From Sulfitobacter maritimus (GTDB lineage: Bacteria > Pseudomonadota > Alphaproteobacteria > Rhodobacterales > Rhodobacteraceae), in NCBI RefSeq assembly GCF_013346665.1, contig NZ_JABVBB010000021.1:310001-374000 (forward strand): a stretch of 64,000 bases of DNA. The letters are read 5' to 3'. The notes under the pieces were generated by a model. The model worked only from the letters and a program-made list of their open reading frames with translations. It did no database searches and was not told the origin of the DNA. A program made the translations under genes and the position numbers. Positions 33,449 to 45,078 of this stretch are shown piece by piece. Numbering within the stretch: the first letter of the stretch is position 1; every line of letters begins with the position of its first letter.

Positions 33449-34857
33449 TGAAAATACCCTTCGACAACAGCTATGCCACACTGCCTGACGCCTTTTACGC
33501 GCGGCTTAATCCGACGCCGGTGAAAGACCCCAAGCTCTTGGCGTGGAACGCTGATCTGGCAAAGGTGCTGGGGATCGAAGGGGAAGATCGAAACGTCTTG
33601 GCGCAGGTTTTCGGAGGCAATCTTGTGCCCGAAGGCGCCGCCCCCTTAGCGCAGCTTTACGCCGGGCATCAGTTCGGCAACTACAATCCGCAGTTGGGCG
33701 ATGGCCGTGCGATCTTGTTGGGCGAAGTGATTGGCCAAGACGGTATCCGCCGCGACATTCAGCTTAAAGGCTCTGGCCCCACGCCCTATTCGCGCATGGG
33801 CGATGGCCGCGCATGGCTTGGGCCAGTGCTGCGCGAATACGTTATCAGCGAAGCCATGCATGCGCTTGGCGTTCCCACCACGCGCGCGCTTGCCGCTGTG
33901 AGCACAGGCGAGCCGGTGCTGCGCGAGACCGGCCCGCTGCCCGGCGCCATCGTCACCCGCGTGGCACAAAGCCATCTCCGCGTCGGCACCTTTCAGGTGT
34001 TCGCCCATCGCGGGGAGACGGACCACCTCAAGACCCTCACCGACTATGCCATCGCGCGGCACTATCCGGATGCGGAGGGCCCGATGCGGCTTCTGCGCAA
34101 AGTCTGCGCCGCGCAGGCGGAATTGGTCGCACAGTGGATGTCCTTTGGGTTCATTCACGGCGTGATGAACACCGACAATTGCACGATTTCTGGCGAGACG
34201 ATCGACTATGGCCCCTGCGCCTTCATGGATGCGTTTCACCAAGGCCGGGTGTTCAGCTCTATTGACCGACAGGGTCGCTATGCCTATGGCAACCAGCCGC
34301 AGATCGCGGTCTGGAACATGGCGCAACTGGCGACCTCGCTGTTGCAGCAGATGGACGACAAGGAATCCGCTGTCGAAGAAGCCACCGAGATTGTCCACGC
34401 CATGCCTGATTTGCTTGAAGCCGCGTGGCTCCGCCGCTTTGCGGCCAAAGTTGGAATTACACAGACCACGGAAGAGGATGTGGCGCTGATCAATGAGCTT
34501 TTGGGCCTGATGCAAACGGATGGCGCCGACTTTGCAAACACGTTTCGTGCGCTTTGCAAAGATAACGCCCGCGATCAGTTTACAAACCGCGAGGCTTTTG
34601 ACGCTTGGGCCGCCACGTGGCGCGCGCGGATTGAACGGGAACCAGAACCATACGCAAAGATGCAAAGTGCAAACCCCGCTGTGATCCCGCGCAACCATCG
34701 CATTGAACAGATGATTGAAGCTGCCGTCGAAGGCGATATGGCGCCGTTCGAACGGTTGATGAAAGCGCTCGCTACGCCATTCGAGGAAACCGATCCGGAA
34801 TTGCAGCGCCCGCCCACCCCCGACGAGATCGTGCCGGCGACATTCTGCGGCACCTGA
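33448..34857 (+). CDS. selO: Protein adenylyltransferase SelO
   Basis: A 469-residue pseudokinase-fold enzyme that transfers AMP from ATP to Ser, Thr or Tyr of target proteins, linked to redox control. Conserved parts seen are [67 protein letters not shown] and the metal-binding [27 protein letters not shown] (quoted in parts below 20 elsewhere: core HGVMNTDN). There is no C-terminal selenocysteine motif: the protein ends ATFCGT with Cys three from the end. The start may be ATG 33448 or GTG 33445; the ATG is preferred. It directly abuts the convergent transporter gene. Confidence 0.94.
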   Translation: MKIPFDNSYATLPDAFYARLNPTPVKDPKLLAWNADLAKVLGIEGEDRNVLAQVFGGNLVPEGAAPLAQLYAGHQFGNYNPQLGDGRAILLGEVIGQDGIRRDIQLKGSGPTPYSRMGDGRAWLGPVLREYVISEAMHALGVPTTRALAAVSTGEPVLRETGPLPGAIVTRVAQSHLRVGTFQVFAHRGETDHLKTLTDYAIARHYPDAEGPMRLLRKVCAAQAELVAQWMSFGFIHGVMNTDNCTISGETIDYGPCAFMDAFHQGRVFSSIDRQGRYAYGNQPQIAVWNMAQLATSLLQQMDDKESAVEEATEIVHAMPDLLEAAWLRRFAAKVGITQTTEEDVALINELLGLMQTDGADFANTFRALCKDNARDQFTNREAFDAWAATWRARIEREPEPYAKMQSANPAVIPRNHRIEQMIEAAVEGDMAPFERLMKALATPFEETDPELQRPPTPDEIVPATFCGT

Positions 34858-35748
34858 TCAGAGTGGCACGCGTGGCTTACGGTTAATCAAATAGATGCCC
34901 GCCGCCACCAGAGCCAACGCCGCCCAGACATTCGCGGCGATATCCTCTGACAAGATTAGCCATCCCAACAGCACGGATGAGATCGGCGACAGGAAGCTGA
35001 AGGACGCGACAGAGGACGCGGGGTAGATGGTCAAGAGCCAAAACCACGCGAGAAATCCAAAGCTTGCCACCGCGATGATCTGATAGACCAGCGCAGCCAA
35101 ATGTAGGGGCTCAACCCCCCGGAACAAATCACCGAACAGCGGTGCGATCAACAACAGGATCGGCGCGGAGATGATGAGTTGCATCATCAATTGCTGCGCG
35201 GGTGGCACTTTGGACAGCGGCGTGATCCGCACACAAAGGGCGATCCCGGCCCAACAGAATGCCGCGAGCAAGGCCAAAACATCACCGGTCCAGCTCGCCC
35301 CCTCTGCCCCGGAATCACTCAGCGCAAGCGCGACACCACTCATCGCCATGCCCAACCCGAGCAGTCGCAACCCGCTGAGCCTTTCCCCCGGCAGCCATAG
35401 ATGCGCCGCAAGGCCCAACCAAACCGGCATGGAATAGAGCAGCACCGACGCCCGGCTGACCGTGGTTAGATCGAGCGCGAGAAACAGGCAGATAAATTCC
35501 AGCGTAAAGAAAACGCCTGCCGCCACACCGCCCCAAAACGCTTCGCGTGGGAGCAACAGGCTGATCCCCCGCAACCGCATCCAAAGCAACACGACCAACA
35601 CGGCACCGGCGGAACGCAGACCTGCTAGAAAGACGGGATTAAAACCTCCCGTGCCGATTTTAATGACAACTTGGTTAAAGCCAAGATTCAGCGCGAAAAG
35701 CACCAGCGCAATCGCGCCGAATGTATCAATCTGAGATTTGCGTTCCAT
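34858..35748 (-). CDS. DMT-superfamily (EamA) transporter
   Basis: A 296-residue inner-membrane protein with ten predicted helices arranged as two EamA repeats of five (about residues 10-140 and 152-290). FSFLSPISSVLLGWLILSED near the end of the second repeat is a typical EamA segment. Members export amino acids, metabolites or drugs; the substrate is not apparent. It is single, its stop codon directly abutting the selO stop on the other strand. Confidence 0.88.
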   Translation of the reverse strand: MERKSQIDTFGAIALVLFALNLGFNQVVIKIGTGGFNPVFLAGLRSAGAVLVVLLWMRLRGISLLLPREAFWGGVAAGVFFTLEFICLFLALDLTTVSRASVLLYSMPVWLGLAAHLWLPGERLSGLRLLGLGMAMSGVALALSDSGAEGASWTGDVLALLAAFCWAGIALCVRITPLSKVPPAQQLMMQLIISAPILLLIAPLFGDLFRGVEPLHLAALVYQIIAVASFGFLAWFWLLTIYPASSVASFSFLSPISSVLLGWLILSEDIAANVWAALALVAAGIYLINRKPRVPL

Positions 35749-35842
35749 GGCGCTAGAAACGCCGCCTGCCGCAGATAAGTCAATGGCGCGCCGAGGTTTT
35801 TCCCGGCGCGCCGTTTTGATCGTTCAGTCGATTGGTCGCAGC

Positions 35843-37147
35843 TTAGGCCGCTTGCTGGCCACCCGGCTTGCCACCACCGCCACCGCGTCGCCGACGGCGA
35901 CCACCGTTCGGCTTGGCAGCACCTTCGCCGCCGCCACCGCCACCGGGGCGACCACTGCCACCGGAACGTCCGCGACCGCGTCCACGGCCCTTAGGTTTGG
36001 ACGGCTCGTCGATCACTTCCCACGGACGACCCGAGGCCACGGGGATCGAAATGCCCATGGTCTTTTGAATCGCCTTCAACTCGCCCATCTCATCCGGTGC
36101 GCAGAAGGCCACGGCCGCGCCATCTTTGCCTGCCCGCGCGGTCCGGCCGATGCGGTGGACATAGTTGTCGGGCACATTTGGCAGGTCGAAGTTATAGACG
36201 TGTTTCACATCTGGAATGTCCAAGCCTCGCGCGGCCACATCGGTCGCCACCAGCACGGTGATGTCACCATTCTTGAAGCCAGCAATCGCCCGGTCGCGCT
36301 GACCTTGGCTTTTGTTGCCGTGGATCGATGCTGCGTCAAATCCGGCCTTCACCAGCGTTTTCATCAGCTTTTCGGAGCCATGTTTCGTGCGGCCAAAGAC
36401 AAGTGCCCGCTCGCCTTTGTGCTTGGCGAGCAACTCTTTCAGCAGCTCGGTCTTCTCGGCCTTCGCGATGAAGTGGACCTCTTGTGTCACCTTGTCCGCA
36501 GCCTTGCCCGGAGGCGAGACTTCGATGCGGATCGGGCTTTTGAGATAGCTGTTGGCGATCTCATTCATCAGCTTGGGCATGGTCGCCGAGAACAGCATCG
36601 TCTGACGCTCTTTCGGGATCAGGTTCGAGATTTTCCGCAGGTCATGGATGAAACCCATGTCGAGCATCTGATCGGCCTCATCCAGCACGAGGAAGGTCGT
36701 CGTGTCGAGCTTGACCGCCCGGCGATCGAGCAGGTCCAGCAGACGGCCCGGGGTGGCGATCAACAGGTCAACGCCGCGTTCCAGACGTTTGATCTGGGTG
36801 TTGATCGACTGGCCACCGACAACCATCGCCACTTTGATCTGCGTACCTTCGGCATAGCCGCGCAGGTTCACAGCGATCTGCTGCGCCAACTCGCGCGTTG
36901 GTGCCAGTACCAGCCCGCGCACAGACCGCGGCGCGGGGCGGCCTTCAAGTTCCATCATCTGCGCCAGCAGCGGCACACCAAAAGCCGCCGTTTTGCCAGT
37001 ACCGGTCTGGGCAAGGCCCATCACGTCACGGCCATTCATCGCCTGGGGAATTGCTTGGCGTTGGATCGGGGTCGGGTCCTTCAGACCCATTTCATTCAAC
37101 CGGGCTACCAGTTTCTTTGGCAGGCCCATCATGTCAAAATCGCTCAT
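35843..37147 (-). CDS. DEAD-box RNA helicase (RhlE-like) with Gly/Arg-rich tail
   Basis: A 434-residue ATP-dependent RNA helicase. Motifs in order: AQTGTGKT (I), PTRELAQQ (Ia), TPGR (Ib), DEAD (II), SAT (III), HRIGRTAR (VI). The Q-motif precedes with PTPIQRQAIP. The last 60 residues are a low-complexity Gly/Arg/Lys-rich tail with RGRGRGR and basic runs, expected to bind RNA or help condensate formation. The open frame reaches 37300, but the ATG at 37147 has GGAAAG just upstream and starts the canonical family protein. Likely roles are ribosome assembly or cold adaptation. The 345-nt region 37148-37492 upstream holds only a doubtful small ORF. Confidence 0.93.
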   Translation of the reverse strand: MSDFDMMGLPKKLVARLNEMGLKDPTPIQRQAIPQAMNGRDVMGLAQTGTGKTAAFGVPLLAQMMELEGRPAPRSVRGLVLAPTRELAQQIAVNLRGYAEGTQIKVAMVVGGQSINTQIKRLERGVDLLIATPGRLLDLLDRRAVKLDTTTFLVLDEADQMLDMGFIHDLRKISNLIPKERQTMLFSATMPKLMNEIANSYLKSPIRIEVSPPGKAADKVTQEVHFIAKAEKTELLKELLAKHKGERALVFGRTKHGSEKLMKTLVKAGFDAASIHGNKSQGQRDRAIAGFKNGDITVLVATDVAARGLDIPDVKHVYNFDLPNVPDNYVHRIGRTARAGKDGAAVAFCAPDEMGELKAIQKTMGISIPVASGRPWEVIDEPSKPKGRGRGRGRSGGSGRPGGGGGGEGAAKPNGGRRRRRGGGGGKPGGQQAA

Positions 37148-37248
37148 TCGTTCACTTTCCGGCACACGAAGACGCGCGCCATCCTTAGTCGCCGCGCCCG
37201 TCAAGGACGCCACGGGGTCGCGCAAGCCAGATCGCGGGCGCAGGCCAC

Positions 37249-37461
37249 ATGCCTCACACCCGTCTGTTGCGCTTGGCCCCACGCGTGATTTTGGGAACAT
37301 CGGCGGGCCTTGTCGTCAGCATCCAGTGGCCCCCTCGGGACTTGGCGCTGATACTGCTCACGCGGCAGAAGGCTTCGCTTGAGGTCCAAATGGGCGCTTT
37401 GGAGATGAAAGTCAACCGTCCGCTTCAATTGCTGTGGCCTATCGTGGCGCTAGAATGTTAG
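37249..37461 (+). CDS. Doubtful 70-residue ORF upstream of fur
   Basis: An ATG-started frame of 70 codons between the divergent helicase gene and fur. Third-position GC is roughly 70 per cent, in line with coding DNA here, but the ribosome-binding site is weak (AGG only) and the product shows no known family. It has one hydrophobic segment (about residues 13-25) and a C-terminal cysteine. It ends 31 nt before fur. It could be a small gene or a chance frame in the fur leader. Confidence 0.3.
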   Translation: MPHTRLLRLAPRVILGTSAGLVVSIQWPPRDLALILLTRQKASLEVQMGALEMKVNRPLQLLWPIVALEC

Positions 37462-37492
37462 GAACGTGGTCCGACGGACGAAGGGCAAGACG

Positions 37493-37912
37493 ATGCGCAA
37501 CCCGATCATCAAACGCTGCGAAGCCATGGGGCTGCGCATGACCGGCCAACGCCGGATTATCGCTCAGGTCATTCAAAACAGTGACGACCATCCCGATGCC
37601 GAAGAACTGCTGGCGCGGGCCACGGCGATTGATGACGGCATCTCCATTGCCACGGTGTACCGCACTGTGAAGCTCTTTGAAGAAGCCGGTATCCTCGACA
37701 AGTTGGAGTTTGGCGATGGCCGTGCGCGCTATGAGGACGCCGAGCGCGCCCACCACGACCATCTGATCGACATGAACTCCGGCGAGGTCATTGAATTCGT
37801 TGATGCCGAGATTGAGGAATTACAGGAACGGATCGCCCGCAAGCTGGGTTATGAACTGCGGGGGCACCGGATGGAGCTCTACGGCGTACCGTTAAAGAAG
37901 GACAAATCATGA
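37493..37912 (+). CDS. fur: Fur-family metal-responsive regulator (Fur/Mur)
   Basis: A 139-residue Fur-family regulator. The winged helix has LRMTGQRRIIAQVI and ISIATVYRTVKLFEEAGIL; the metal site region has HHDHLIDMNSGEVIEF and the C-terminal GYELRGHRMELYG. There are no CxxC structural zinc motifs, as in many alphaproteobacterial Fur/Mur proteins, where the regulator may sense manganese rather than iron. A longer frame starts at 37466; the ATG at 37493 is the family start. The short palindrome GTCCG-A-CGGAC (37469-37479) lies 13 nt before the ATG. It overlaps the next gene by 4 nt. Confidence 0.9.
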   Translation: MRNPIIKRCEAMGLRMTGQRRIIAQVIQNSDDHPDAEELLARATAIDDGISIATVYRTVKLFEEAGILDKLEFGDGRARYEDAERAHHDHLIDMNSGEVIEFVDAEIEELQERIARKLGYELRGHRMELYGVPLKKDKS

Positions 37913-38607
37913 ATGACCGAGATCGCCCGCTGCTGGCCGTGCTTATCGATGCGGACAACGTGCCAGCCAAACATGCTGAGGCGATCATGCGCGAGGTTAC
38001 CACGATAGGTGAGCCCGCTCTGCGCCGAGTCTACGGAGATTGGTCAAACGAGCATCTGAAAGGGTGGAAAGCGCCGATCCGCGAGTTGGGGTTGGTGGCC
38101 CATCAGGAGACCGCCAACACCAAGGGCAAGAACGCGAGCGACATCGGCCTCGTCATTCAGGCAATGGACATTCTGCACAGCCGTCGCTTTGACATCATCG
38201 TGATCGTCTCCTCCGACAGTGACTTTACCGCCTTGGTCAACCGCCTGCGCGAAGATGGGGTAACCGTTATCGGCATTGGCGAGAATAAGACCCATGATTC
38301 TTTGCGCAATGTCTATAACCGGTTCATTCTGATCGAGAACCTTGATGGCGCGGAAGCCGACACCCCGCCTCGTGCCAGCGCCAAAGTGGGTGACGCTCTG
38401 CCCCTGTTCAAATCGGCGATGAATAAGATCGACACCGAAGATGAGTGGTACAACCTTGGGCAGATCGGCCAGACCATTCAGGCGGCGCATCCGGATTTTG
38501 ACAGCCGAACCTATGGCCATGGCAAGCTAAGTGCGCTGGCGGCGGACCTCAAAGCGCTGGAGACGCGTAAAGAGGGCAACCGTTTGATGGTGCGGCTCAA
38601 GTCCTAA
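37909..38607 (+). CDS. NYN-domain ribonuclease with LOTUS/OST-HTH C terminus
   Basis: A 232-residue protein. The N-terminal NYN domain (PIN-like, about residues 8-145) has the acidic pattern VLIDADNVP, a conserved Asp in GKNASDIGLVIQ, and IVSSDSDFTALV, which would bind a catalytic metal for RNA cleavage. The C-terminal region (about 165-232: WYNLGQIGQTIQAAHPDFD, YGHGKLSALAADL) matches an OST-HTH/LOTUS-type RNA-binding domain. This architecture (NYN-LOTUS) occurs widely in bacteria with target RNAs unknown. The start overlaps the fur stop by 4 nt (ATGA), so it is translated together with fur. Confidence 0.88.
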   Translation: MNDRDRPLLAVLIDADNVPAKHAEAIMREVTTIGEPALRRVYGDWSNEHLKGWKAPIRELGLVAHQETANTKGKNASDIGLVIQAMDILHSRRFDIIVIVSSDSDFTALVNRLREDGVTVIGIGENKTHDSLRNVYNRFILIENLDGAEADTPPRASAKVGDALPLFKSAMNKIDTEDEWYNLGQIGQTIQAAHPDFDSRTYGHGKLSALAADLKALETRKEGNRLMVRLKS

Positions 38608-38617
38608 GAAATCGCGC

Positions 38618-39679
38618 TCATTCGGCGGGCCGCTCTTCCCGCCGGGCAACCCTTGCCAGCATCGCGGGCAGCAGTACGCTCAACACCACCAGCCGCATAA
38701 TATGGCAGGCGGCAACAAACCCCGGCACAACCGCCAGCACGGCACCGAGGGCGATCATCGTTTCCAGCCCGCCGGGCGCGAAGGCCACCAGCACATGCCC
38801 AAGCGGCATCCCGAGCGCCCAAGCCACCGGGACCGCGCCCAAACCTGCCAGTCCCACGGCCACCCCGGTGATCGCAAGCCCTGCCCCAAGCCCGCTGCGC
38901 AAACGCGCGAGTGTCATGCCAGAAAACCGGCTGCCAATCAGGCTGCCCAGCACCAGATAGGCGGTAAAGGTCAGCCACTGTGGCAGCACCCCGGTCTCTA
39001 TTTGCGTCAGATGCGCCATGGCCGAGACAACCATCGCCCCCATCAGCAGCGGCGCAGGCACCGAGAAACGCTTAAAGGCCAAGCCGACCAGCACGGCCAG
39101 AGCCATCAGCAAGAGCATCGCAAACGGTCCGATCCCTGCCCCGACCGGAGTAATCTGACCCGTCATATCGACCCCCATCAGCATGGCCACAAAAGGCACC
39201 ACAATCGTGAGCGCCAAGAGCCGCACCGATTGCGTGATCGAGATCCGCGCCACATCCGATCCACTGTAGCTGGCCACCGCCATGACAAAGCTCAGATGTC
39301 CCGGCGCCGAGGCCAGCAAGGCTGAGCGCCTGTCAAAACCAAAGAACCGCGCGAGCATCCAGCGGCAGATCGCCATGATCGCCCAGATCACACCAGTCAT
39401 AAAGACAAAGGCCAATGGCCACCGCACCATCGCATTCACCGCGTCATGGTTGAACCCGGCCCCAACCGTGAGGCCCAGCACGATGAAACAAGCGTCCCGC
39501 AGCCGCGCATCGACCCCGGTTCGCACCCCGGCGAGGCTTAGAACGCTGACCGCAATCACCGGCCCCAGCAACATGTAGACCGGCGCGTTCAGCCACCAGA
39601 ACAGCAACGCGCCCGCAGCGCCCACGGCAAGGGTCAGCGGGGTATCACGCGGGCTAAGGGCGAAGTTGGGCCATCTCAT
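38618..39679 (-). CDS. AbrB-family membrane protein (ammonia monooxygenase-like transporter)
   Basis: A 353-residue polytopic protein with about ten helices in two similar halves, typical of the AbrB/DUF980 'putative ammonia monooxygenase' family. Landmarks are LLGPVIAVSVLSL, the short ASAPGHLSFVMAVASYSG between helices and FAPGGLETMIALG in the second half, which fit the paired substrate-contact loops of the family. Despite the family nickname it is not AmoA. Substrate unknown. Its 3' end is convergent with the NYN gene (10-nt gap). Confidence 0.83.
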   Translation of the reverse strand: MRWPNFALSPRDTPLTLAVGAAGALLFWWLNAPVYMLLGPVIAVSVLSLAGVRTGVDARLRDACFIVLGLTVGAGFNHDAVNAMVRWPLAFVFMTGVIWAIMAICRWMLARFFGFDRRSALLASAPGHLSFVMAVASYSGSDVARISITQSVRLLALTIVVPFVAMLMGVDMTGQITPVGAGIGPFAMLLLMALAVLVGLAFKRFSVPAPLLMGAMVVSAMAHLTQIETGVLPQWLTFTAYLVLGSLIGSRFSGMTLARLRSGLGAGLAITGVAVGLAGLGAVPVAWALGMPLGHVLVAFAPGGLETMIALGAVLAVVPGFVAACHIMRLVVLSVLLPAMLARVARREERPAE

Positions 39680-39808
39680 GCCATAGGGCTAGCACTTGGC
39701 TGTGACGCGCACCAGAGATACACGCATGACGCGCATTGCCCACTCTTGCCCTTTCGCAACAAAAGGTTCATGGCCGAATGGCAAGACCAAGGGTGAAAGG
39801 ACTGAACC

Positions 39809-42020
<2,212 letters not shown>

Positions 42021-42021
<1 letters not shown>

Positions 42022-42566
42022 TGTCGCGGGTCACGGTCAAAGCCGCCACCACCGCTGCGGACCTCGCGGCGGTGGTGGATCTTTGCTGGGCCTACCGCGA
42101 TTTTCTCTACACTTTCGCCCCGGCCGAGCGGCGGATTGTTGAGATTTTCTATCCTCAAGATAAATACAGCGCCCTGATGGACCGTTTGGCCGAGGAACAC
42201 GCCCGTCCGCGTGGGATTATCCTGCTGGCCGAACGGGATGGCGAAGCCTTGGGATGCGGGATGTCTCACGCGCTGAGCGATCGAGAGAGTGAGATCAAGC
42301 GTGTCTTTGTCACCGACGCGGCCCGTGGCAGCGGTGCGGGCCGTGCGATTTGCCAAAGGCTGATCGATCAGGCGCGCGAGGATGGGTTTGAAAAGGTCTA
42401 TCTCGACACGTCCATCGCCTTTGCCCCTGCCCGCGCGCTCTATCAATCGCTCGGCTTTATCGAGCGCGGCCCCTATCAGCCCACGCCCGCTTTCGCGCGT
42501 GAAGCGATCTGCTTTTACGAGTTACCCCTCGCCCCGGAGCCACCGAAAAGGGAACCAGCGCCTTAA
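42021..42566 (+). CDS. GNAT-family N-acetyltransferase
   Basis: A 181-residue GNAT protein. The acetyl-CoA loop is [22 protein letters not shown] (core RGSGAG, about residues 104-109), followed by the usual [20 protein letters not shown]. Substrate unknown. The ATG overlaps the eno stop (TGATG), so translation is probably coupled. Its stop overlaps the anmK stop on the other strand by a few bases. Confidence 0.9.
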
Positions 42567-43690
42567 ACCCGGCTAACAGTGCCGCCGCCCACGGCGGCCC
42601 TTACGCCAGTGGTGCCGGGACAGGAGGTTGGCAAGCCGCGCGCAACTCGCACGGCAAGATAGGCAAAAGCCTGAGCTTCTAACATATCACCATCCAGCCC
42701 GATCTCCTCCACCTGTGCGACGGGGCAGTCAAGACTGACGTCCAGCATACGCATCAATACAGGGTTATGGCGTCCGCCCCCGGTCACATAGACGCGCTCA
42801 GGCGGGGCTGGGCAGTGCTGCATCCCCTCGGCCACCCCGGCGGCGCACATGGCAGTCAGCGTGGCGCAGGCGTCGGCGTCCGACAATTCGCCAACCAATG
42901 CGATCATGTCGGCAAAGTCGTTCCGATCAAGGGATTTGGGCGGCATCCGTACGAAATAAGGTTCGGCGAGGAACAGTTCCAACGCGCCCTGCTCTACCCG
43001 CCCCCGCGCCGCCAGTTTGCCGCCTTCGTCATAGGCTTGGCCAAGTCGGGCCTGCATCAGATCGTTGATCGGCGCGTTGGCCGGGCCGGTGTCGAAAGCC
43101 AGCAGCGCGCCTTCTTCTTCGGGCCGAGAGATGCGCGGATCGACCCAAGTGAGGTTGCCCACACCGCCGAGATTGAGAAAAGCTACCGGCCCGGTGCGCC
43201 CCGCATAGCGCGCACAGGCATGGTGAAAGAAGGGGGCCAAAGGCGCGCCCTCTCCGCCCAGTTCAACGTCTGCGCTGCGAAAATCCCAGACCACGGGCAA
43301 GCCAATGTCACGCGCCAATTGCGCACCGTCGCCCACCTGTAGCGTCCCCTGCATCCGTGGCGCATGGGCCAGAGTCTGGCCGTGAAAACCGACCAGTTCC
43401 ACAGCGGTGTCTTCTTCCAGAATCTCCCGCAACAGCTCGAGATGCGCGGCTTCGACAGCCGCACGCGCGGCCTCAACCTCAGGCCCATGCCAATGGCCAA
43501 AGCCCGCGGTGATCACCTCGCGCTCTTGGTTTGTGTAGCTTCGGTATGCGCTTTTGCCAAAGCTGGTAATATCATGCCCATCGGTGCGCAAAACGGCGGC
43601 ATCGACCCCATCCAACGAGGTCCCCGACATCATTCCCAGAGCCGTCACCACCCCGGTTCCACTACGTTGCCTGTGCATGGCCTTATTCAT
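42563..43690 (-). CDS. anmK: Anhydro-N-acetylmuramic acid kinase
   Basis: A 375-residue ASKHA-fold kinase that hydrolyses and phosphorylates 1,6-anhydro-MurNAc to MurNAc-6-phosphate in cell-wall recycling. Features are [15 protein letters not shown] (phosphate-binding loop), [34 protein letters not shown] and [11 protein letters not shown]. The long open frame reaches 44365, all of it over tyrS on the other strand; the ATG at 43690, with AAGGAAA upstream, is the real start. It is functionally related to nagZ (58064), which makes its precursor sugar. Divergent from tyrS, 66 nt apart. Confidence 0.95.
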   Translation of the reverse strand: MNKAMHRQRSGTGVVTALGMMSGTSLDGVDAAVLRTDGHDITSFGKSAYRSYTNQEREVITAGFGHWHGPEVEAARAAVEAAHLELLREILEEDTAVELVGFHGQTLAHAPRMQGTLQVGDGAQLARDIGLPVVWDFRSADVELGGEGAPLAPFFHHACARYAGRTGPVAFLNLGGVGNLTWVDPRISRPEEEGALLAFDTGPANAPINDLMQARLGQAYDEGGKLAARGRVEQGALELFLAEPYFVRMPPKSLDRNDFADMIALVGELSDADACATLTAMCAAGVAEGMQHCPAPPERVYVTGGGRHNPVLMRMLDVSLDCPVAQVEEIGLDGDMLEAQAFAYLAVRVARGLPTSCPGTTGVRAAVGGGTVSRV

Positions 43691-43756
43691 GGCCTTTTCC
43701 TTTGTCGCTTGTGCGCATATAGATTGCCCCGCAACACAGTTTTGAGGCAAGTCACC

Positions 43757-45007
43757 ATGACATACCATCCCAAATCGGAGTTCATCCACACGATGATGCA
43801 GCGCGGCTTTCTGGCCGATTGCACCGATTATCAGGGGTTGGACGAAGCCCTGCTGAAGGGCGCGGTGCCTGCCTATGTCGGCTATGACGCAACCGCCAAA
43901 TCGCTGCATGTTGGCCATCTGGTGAACATTATGATGCTGCGCTGGCTGCAAAAATGCGGTGGCAAGCCGATCACGCTGATGGGCGGCGGCACGACCAAGG
44001 TGGGCGATCCGTCGTTCCGTTCGGATGAGCGCCCCCTGCTGACGCCCGAGGCGATTAACGAAAACATCGAAGGCATCCGTCAGGTTTTTGCGCGCTACCT
44101 TGATTACGGCGACGGACCGAGCGATGCGCTCATGCTCAACAATGCCGAATGGTTGGACGGGCTGAACTACCTCGAATTCCTGCGCGATATTGGCCGGCAT
44201 TTCTCCATTAACCGGATGCTGAGCTTTGAAAGCGTAAAATCGCGGCTCGACCGTGAACAGTCGCTGTCGTTCCTTGAGTTCAACTACATGATTCTTCAGG
44301 CCTATGACTTCATGGAGCTGCACCGGCGCTATGGCTGCCTGTTGCAGATGGGCGGCTCGGATCAATGGGGCAATATCGTCAACGGGATCGACCTAACGCG
44401 CCGTGTGATTGATGGCGAGGTCTACGGGCTGACTTCACCGCTTTTGACCACCAGCGACGGCAAGAAGATGGGCAAATCGGCAGGCGGCGCGGTATGGCTG
44501 AATGGCGATATGCTGAGCCCTTACGAGTTCTGGCAGTTCTGGCGCAACTGCACCGATGCTGACGTGGGCCGTTTCCTGAAGCTCTATACAGAGCTGTCGG
44601 TCGAAGAATGCGACCGTCTGGGTGCGCTGGCCGGGTCCGAGATTAACGAGGCCAAAGTGCGTTTGGCCAATGAGGTGACCAGCCTTCTGCACGGCGCAGA
44701 AGCGGCGCGGACAGCCGAGGCCACGGCCCGCGAAGTCTTTGAAAAAGGCGGCGTCGGGGATGATCTGCCAACGCTGACCCTTTCGGCGGCGGATGTGGGC
44801 GATGGTATTTCGATTGTGCAGCTTATCGTAAAGTCCGGCCTTGCCGGGTCGGGTAAGGAAGCGAAACGTCTGATCGCCGAAAATGGCGCGCGTATCGACG
44901 ATCAACCGCTGACGGACGCCGGGATGATGCTTGACGCGACGGCATTGGCCTCACCGATCAAACTGAGCGCCGGTAAGAAACGTCACACTCTGGTGCAGGT
45001 TGGCTAA
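43757..45007 (+). CDS. tyrS: Tyrosyl-tRNA synthetase
   Basis: A 416-residue class I synthetase charging tRNA-Tyr. The HIGH-type motif reads SLHVGHLVN (about residue 47), the KMSKS-type motif is [14 protein letters not shown] (about 235), and the tyrosine pocket includes [16 protein letters not shown]. The C-terminal 70 residues form the S4 RNA-binding domain ([22 protein letters not shown]). The frame is open upstream to 43364 opposite anmK; the ATG at 43757 starts the canonical protein. Confidence 0.97.
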   Translation: MTYHPKSEFIHTMMQRGFLADCTDYQGLDEALLKGAVPAYVGYDATAKSLHVGHLVNIMMLRWLQKCGGKPITLMGGGTTKVGDPSFRSDERPLLTPEAINENIEGIRQVFARYLDYGDGPSDALMLNNAEWLDGLNYLEFLRDIGRHFSINRMLSFESVKSRLDREQSLSFLEFNYMILQAYDFMELHRRYGCLLQMGGSDQWGNIVNGIDLTRRVIDGEVYGLTSPLLTTSDGKKMGKSAGGAVWLNGDMLSPYEFWQFWRNCTDADVGRFLKLYTELSVEECDRLGALAGSEINEAKVRLANEVTSLLHGAEAARTAEATAREVFEKGGVGDDLPTLTLSAADVGDGISIVQLIVKSGLAGSGKEAKRLIAENGARIDDQPLTDAGMMLDATALASPIKLSAGKKRHTLVQVG

Positions 45008-45014
45008 GCGGCAG

Positions 45015-45057
45015 GGTTAATCTGCGCGCATTTGCACGCTTTAACGGTGGATTAACC
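45015..45057. repeat. Inverted repeat between tyrS and the next gene
   Basis: GGTTAATC (45015-45022) and GATTAACC (45050-45057) are perfect 8-nt inverted arms with a 27-nt spacer, in the 71-nt gap between tyrS and the GNAT-like gene. The spacer is long for a terminator and there is no T-tract. It could be an operator dyad or chance. Confidence 0.35.
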
Positions 45058-45078
45058 AACATCGGGCTCAATAGCCGG

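Noticed and set aside
35868-36000. Repetitive C-rich tract that could look like a DNA repeat
   Set aside because: It is the coding sequence of the Gly/Arg-rich tail of the DEAD-box helicase read on the other strand.
43694-44365. Long upstream extension of the anmK frame
   Set aside because: It runs opposite tyrS, whose motifs are certain; AnmK homologues begin at the start near 43690.
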